From Janthinobacterium sp. FW305-129 (GTDB taxonomy: Bacteria > Pseudomonadota > Gammaproteobacteria > Burkholderiales > Burkholderiaceae_D): DNA of 64,000 bases. Of this stretch, positions 63,201 through 64,000 are shown one piece after another. The stretch lies in NCBI RefSeq assembly GCF_020858115.1, contig NZ_JACYMM010000001.1, positions 372,001 through 436,000 of the forward strand, given 5' to 3'. The notes beneath the pieces were generated by a model, which searched no databases, was not told where the DNA came from, and was given only the letters and a program-made list of their open reading frames with translations. The translations under genes were made by a program, and so were the position numbers. Numbering within the stretch: position 1 is the stretch's first letter; each line of letters starts with the position of its first letter.

Positions 63201-64000
63201 ATGTCCGCCACGACCACGCCAGGCAGCGGCAACCGGGATGGCGCTCCGGCACGCCCTGCCGGCGCGCCATCGCAGGCGGAGGCCGCGCCGGCCCTGGCCC
63301 GGCCCTGGTACGCGCTGTTCTCGCGCGGCGCGCGCGACTGGCTGCGCCACAACCAGAAAGTGCGCGAAGCCGTGCAGGCGCACTTGCCCGAGCTGATCGC
63401 CACGCCCGACCTGATCGGCGGGCCGCAGCAGCGCACGGTGCAAGTGCCCATGCGCCTGCTCGAACATGCGCGTTTCCGCCTGGCGCCCGCGCGCAACAGC
63501 GTGGGCGCTGGCCAGGGCGACGGCCAGCCCGGCGACATCCTGCGCCCGGCGCATCCCGCCGCCACGGACGGCAGCGGAACGCAAGGCGAAGGCGGCGATG
63601 GCGAGGGCGCCGTGCGCCTGCTGCTGGAATTCCCCATCGACGACATCCTCGACTGGCTGTGGGACACTTTTGAACTGCCGCACCTCAAGCCGCGCCACCT
63701 GGGCGCCATCGACGAGGTGCGGCTGGTGCGCAGCGGCCTGGACCGGCACGGTGCCCGTTCGCGCCTGGACCGGCGGCGCACCGTCAAGGAAGCCATCAAG
63801 CGGCGCGCCCTGCAAGCGCAGCCCGTGCCTTTCACCAATGAGGACTTGCGCTACCGCCAGGTGCTGCAGCAGCCCCGGCCCAGCGCGAATGCCGTCGTGT
63901 TTTTCGTGCTCGACGTGTCGGCCAGCATGGCGCAGGCCGAGCGCAAGCTGGCAAAATCGTTCTTTTTCTTTGCCCTGCAAGGCTTGCGCCGCAGATATGC
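63201..64000 (+). CDS. DUF444 (YeaH/YhbH) protein, 3' end outside the window
   Basis: ATG 63201 follows the prkA stop by 2 bases. The first 266 residues are visible. After a disordered Pro/Ala-rich start comes SRGARDWLRHNQKVREAVQAHL, LLEFPIDDILDWLWDTFELP (about 143-162) and HLGAIDEVRLV, all typical of DUF444, and then a von Willebrand A-like strand with VVFFVLDVSASMAQAE (about 233-248). The frame continues to the window edge. It is the conserved partner of PrkA. Confidence 0.9.
   Translation, partial: MSATTTPGSGNRDGAPARPAGAPSQAEAAPALARPWYALFSRGARDWLRHNQKVREAVQAHLPELIATPDLIGGPQQRTVQVPMRLLEHARFRLAPARNSVGAGQGDGQPGDILRPAHPAATDGSGTQGEGGDGEGAVRLLLEFPIDDILDWLWDTFELPHLKPRHLGAIDEVRLVRSGLDRHGARSRLDRRRTVKEAIKRRALQAQPVPFTNEDLRYRQVLQQPRPSANAVVFFVLDVSASMAQAERKLAKSFFFFALQGLRRRY

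Overview
The window looks like chromosome of a GC-rich, aerobic Gram-negative betaproteobacterium. An Oxalobacteraceae member close to Janthinobacterium or Massilia is my best guess, from the codon use and the mix of gene families, not from any search. Supporting features are outer-membrane TonB-dependent uptake, many lipoproteins, a CSS-EAL c-di-GMP phosphodiesterase, a PrkA-DUF444 kinase pair, a heme catalase and a diheme cytochrome c. No rRNA, tRNA, CRISPR array or complete prophage was seen.

Layout. 1-738: end of a membrane protein, a possibly frameshifted short ORF and a small membrane protein. 805-3068: a tyrosine recombinase divergent from a KfrA-like coiled-coil DNA-binding protein, with two perfect palindromes between them. 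3358-5452: small metabolic or unknown genes (GNAT, DUF1801, a secreted protein). 5644-8040: a DUF535 protein and a serine beta-lactamase-like hydrolase. 8074 to about 10135: an AT-rich island carrying a lone DUF262/DUF1524 (GmrSD-like) defence gene; its right edge falls inside the 3' end of a host gene. 9983-16882: EAL phosphodiesterase, DHA2 exporter with its LysR regulator, XRE-cupin regulator with an acetyltransferase, and LtrA.

17050-34274 is the most unusual part: a same-strand cluster of five genes. It encodes a small secreted protein, a 125-residue paralogue of it without a signal peptide, a 1222-residue protein, a 499-residue endonuclease/exonuclease/phosphatase-fold enzyme with its catalytic motifs intact, and a 3505-residue protein with a long beta-rich part and two blocks of LysM-like repeats. 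I recognise no described system here. The last four lie head to tail, two overlapping by ATGA, and none has a visible export signal.

34288-39414: 2-hydroxyacid dehydrogenase, a TonB-N-terminus-like protein, a Fur-box-controlled siderophore receptor and an amidase-like secreted protein. 39483-46416: a soluble histidine kinase, then the ATP-grasp / alpha-E / transglutaminase / Anbu peptidase set and a DUF900 hydrolase. The ATP-grasp gene is preceded by a near-consensus sigma-54 promoter and an NtrC-type site, suggesting nitrogen control. 46427-50381: AraC regulator divergent from a beta-helix lipoprotein and SO2930-type diheme cytochrome pair. 50569-53864: Fur-family regulator (Zur-like) with two COG0523 metallochaperone GTPases. 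54252-59190: periplasmic nucleotidase, Sel1 lipoprotein, a small unknown and catalase. 59296-60956: a chymotrypsin-fold protease and a 103-residue protein resembling the protease's own N-terminal domain. 61201-64000: PrkA kinase and the start of its DUF444 partner, cut by the window end.
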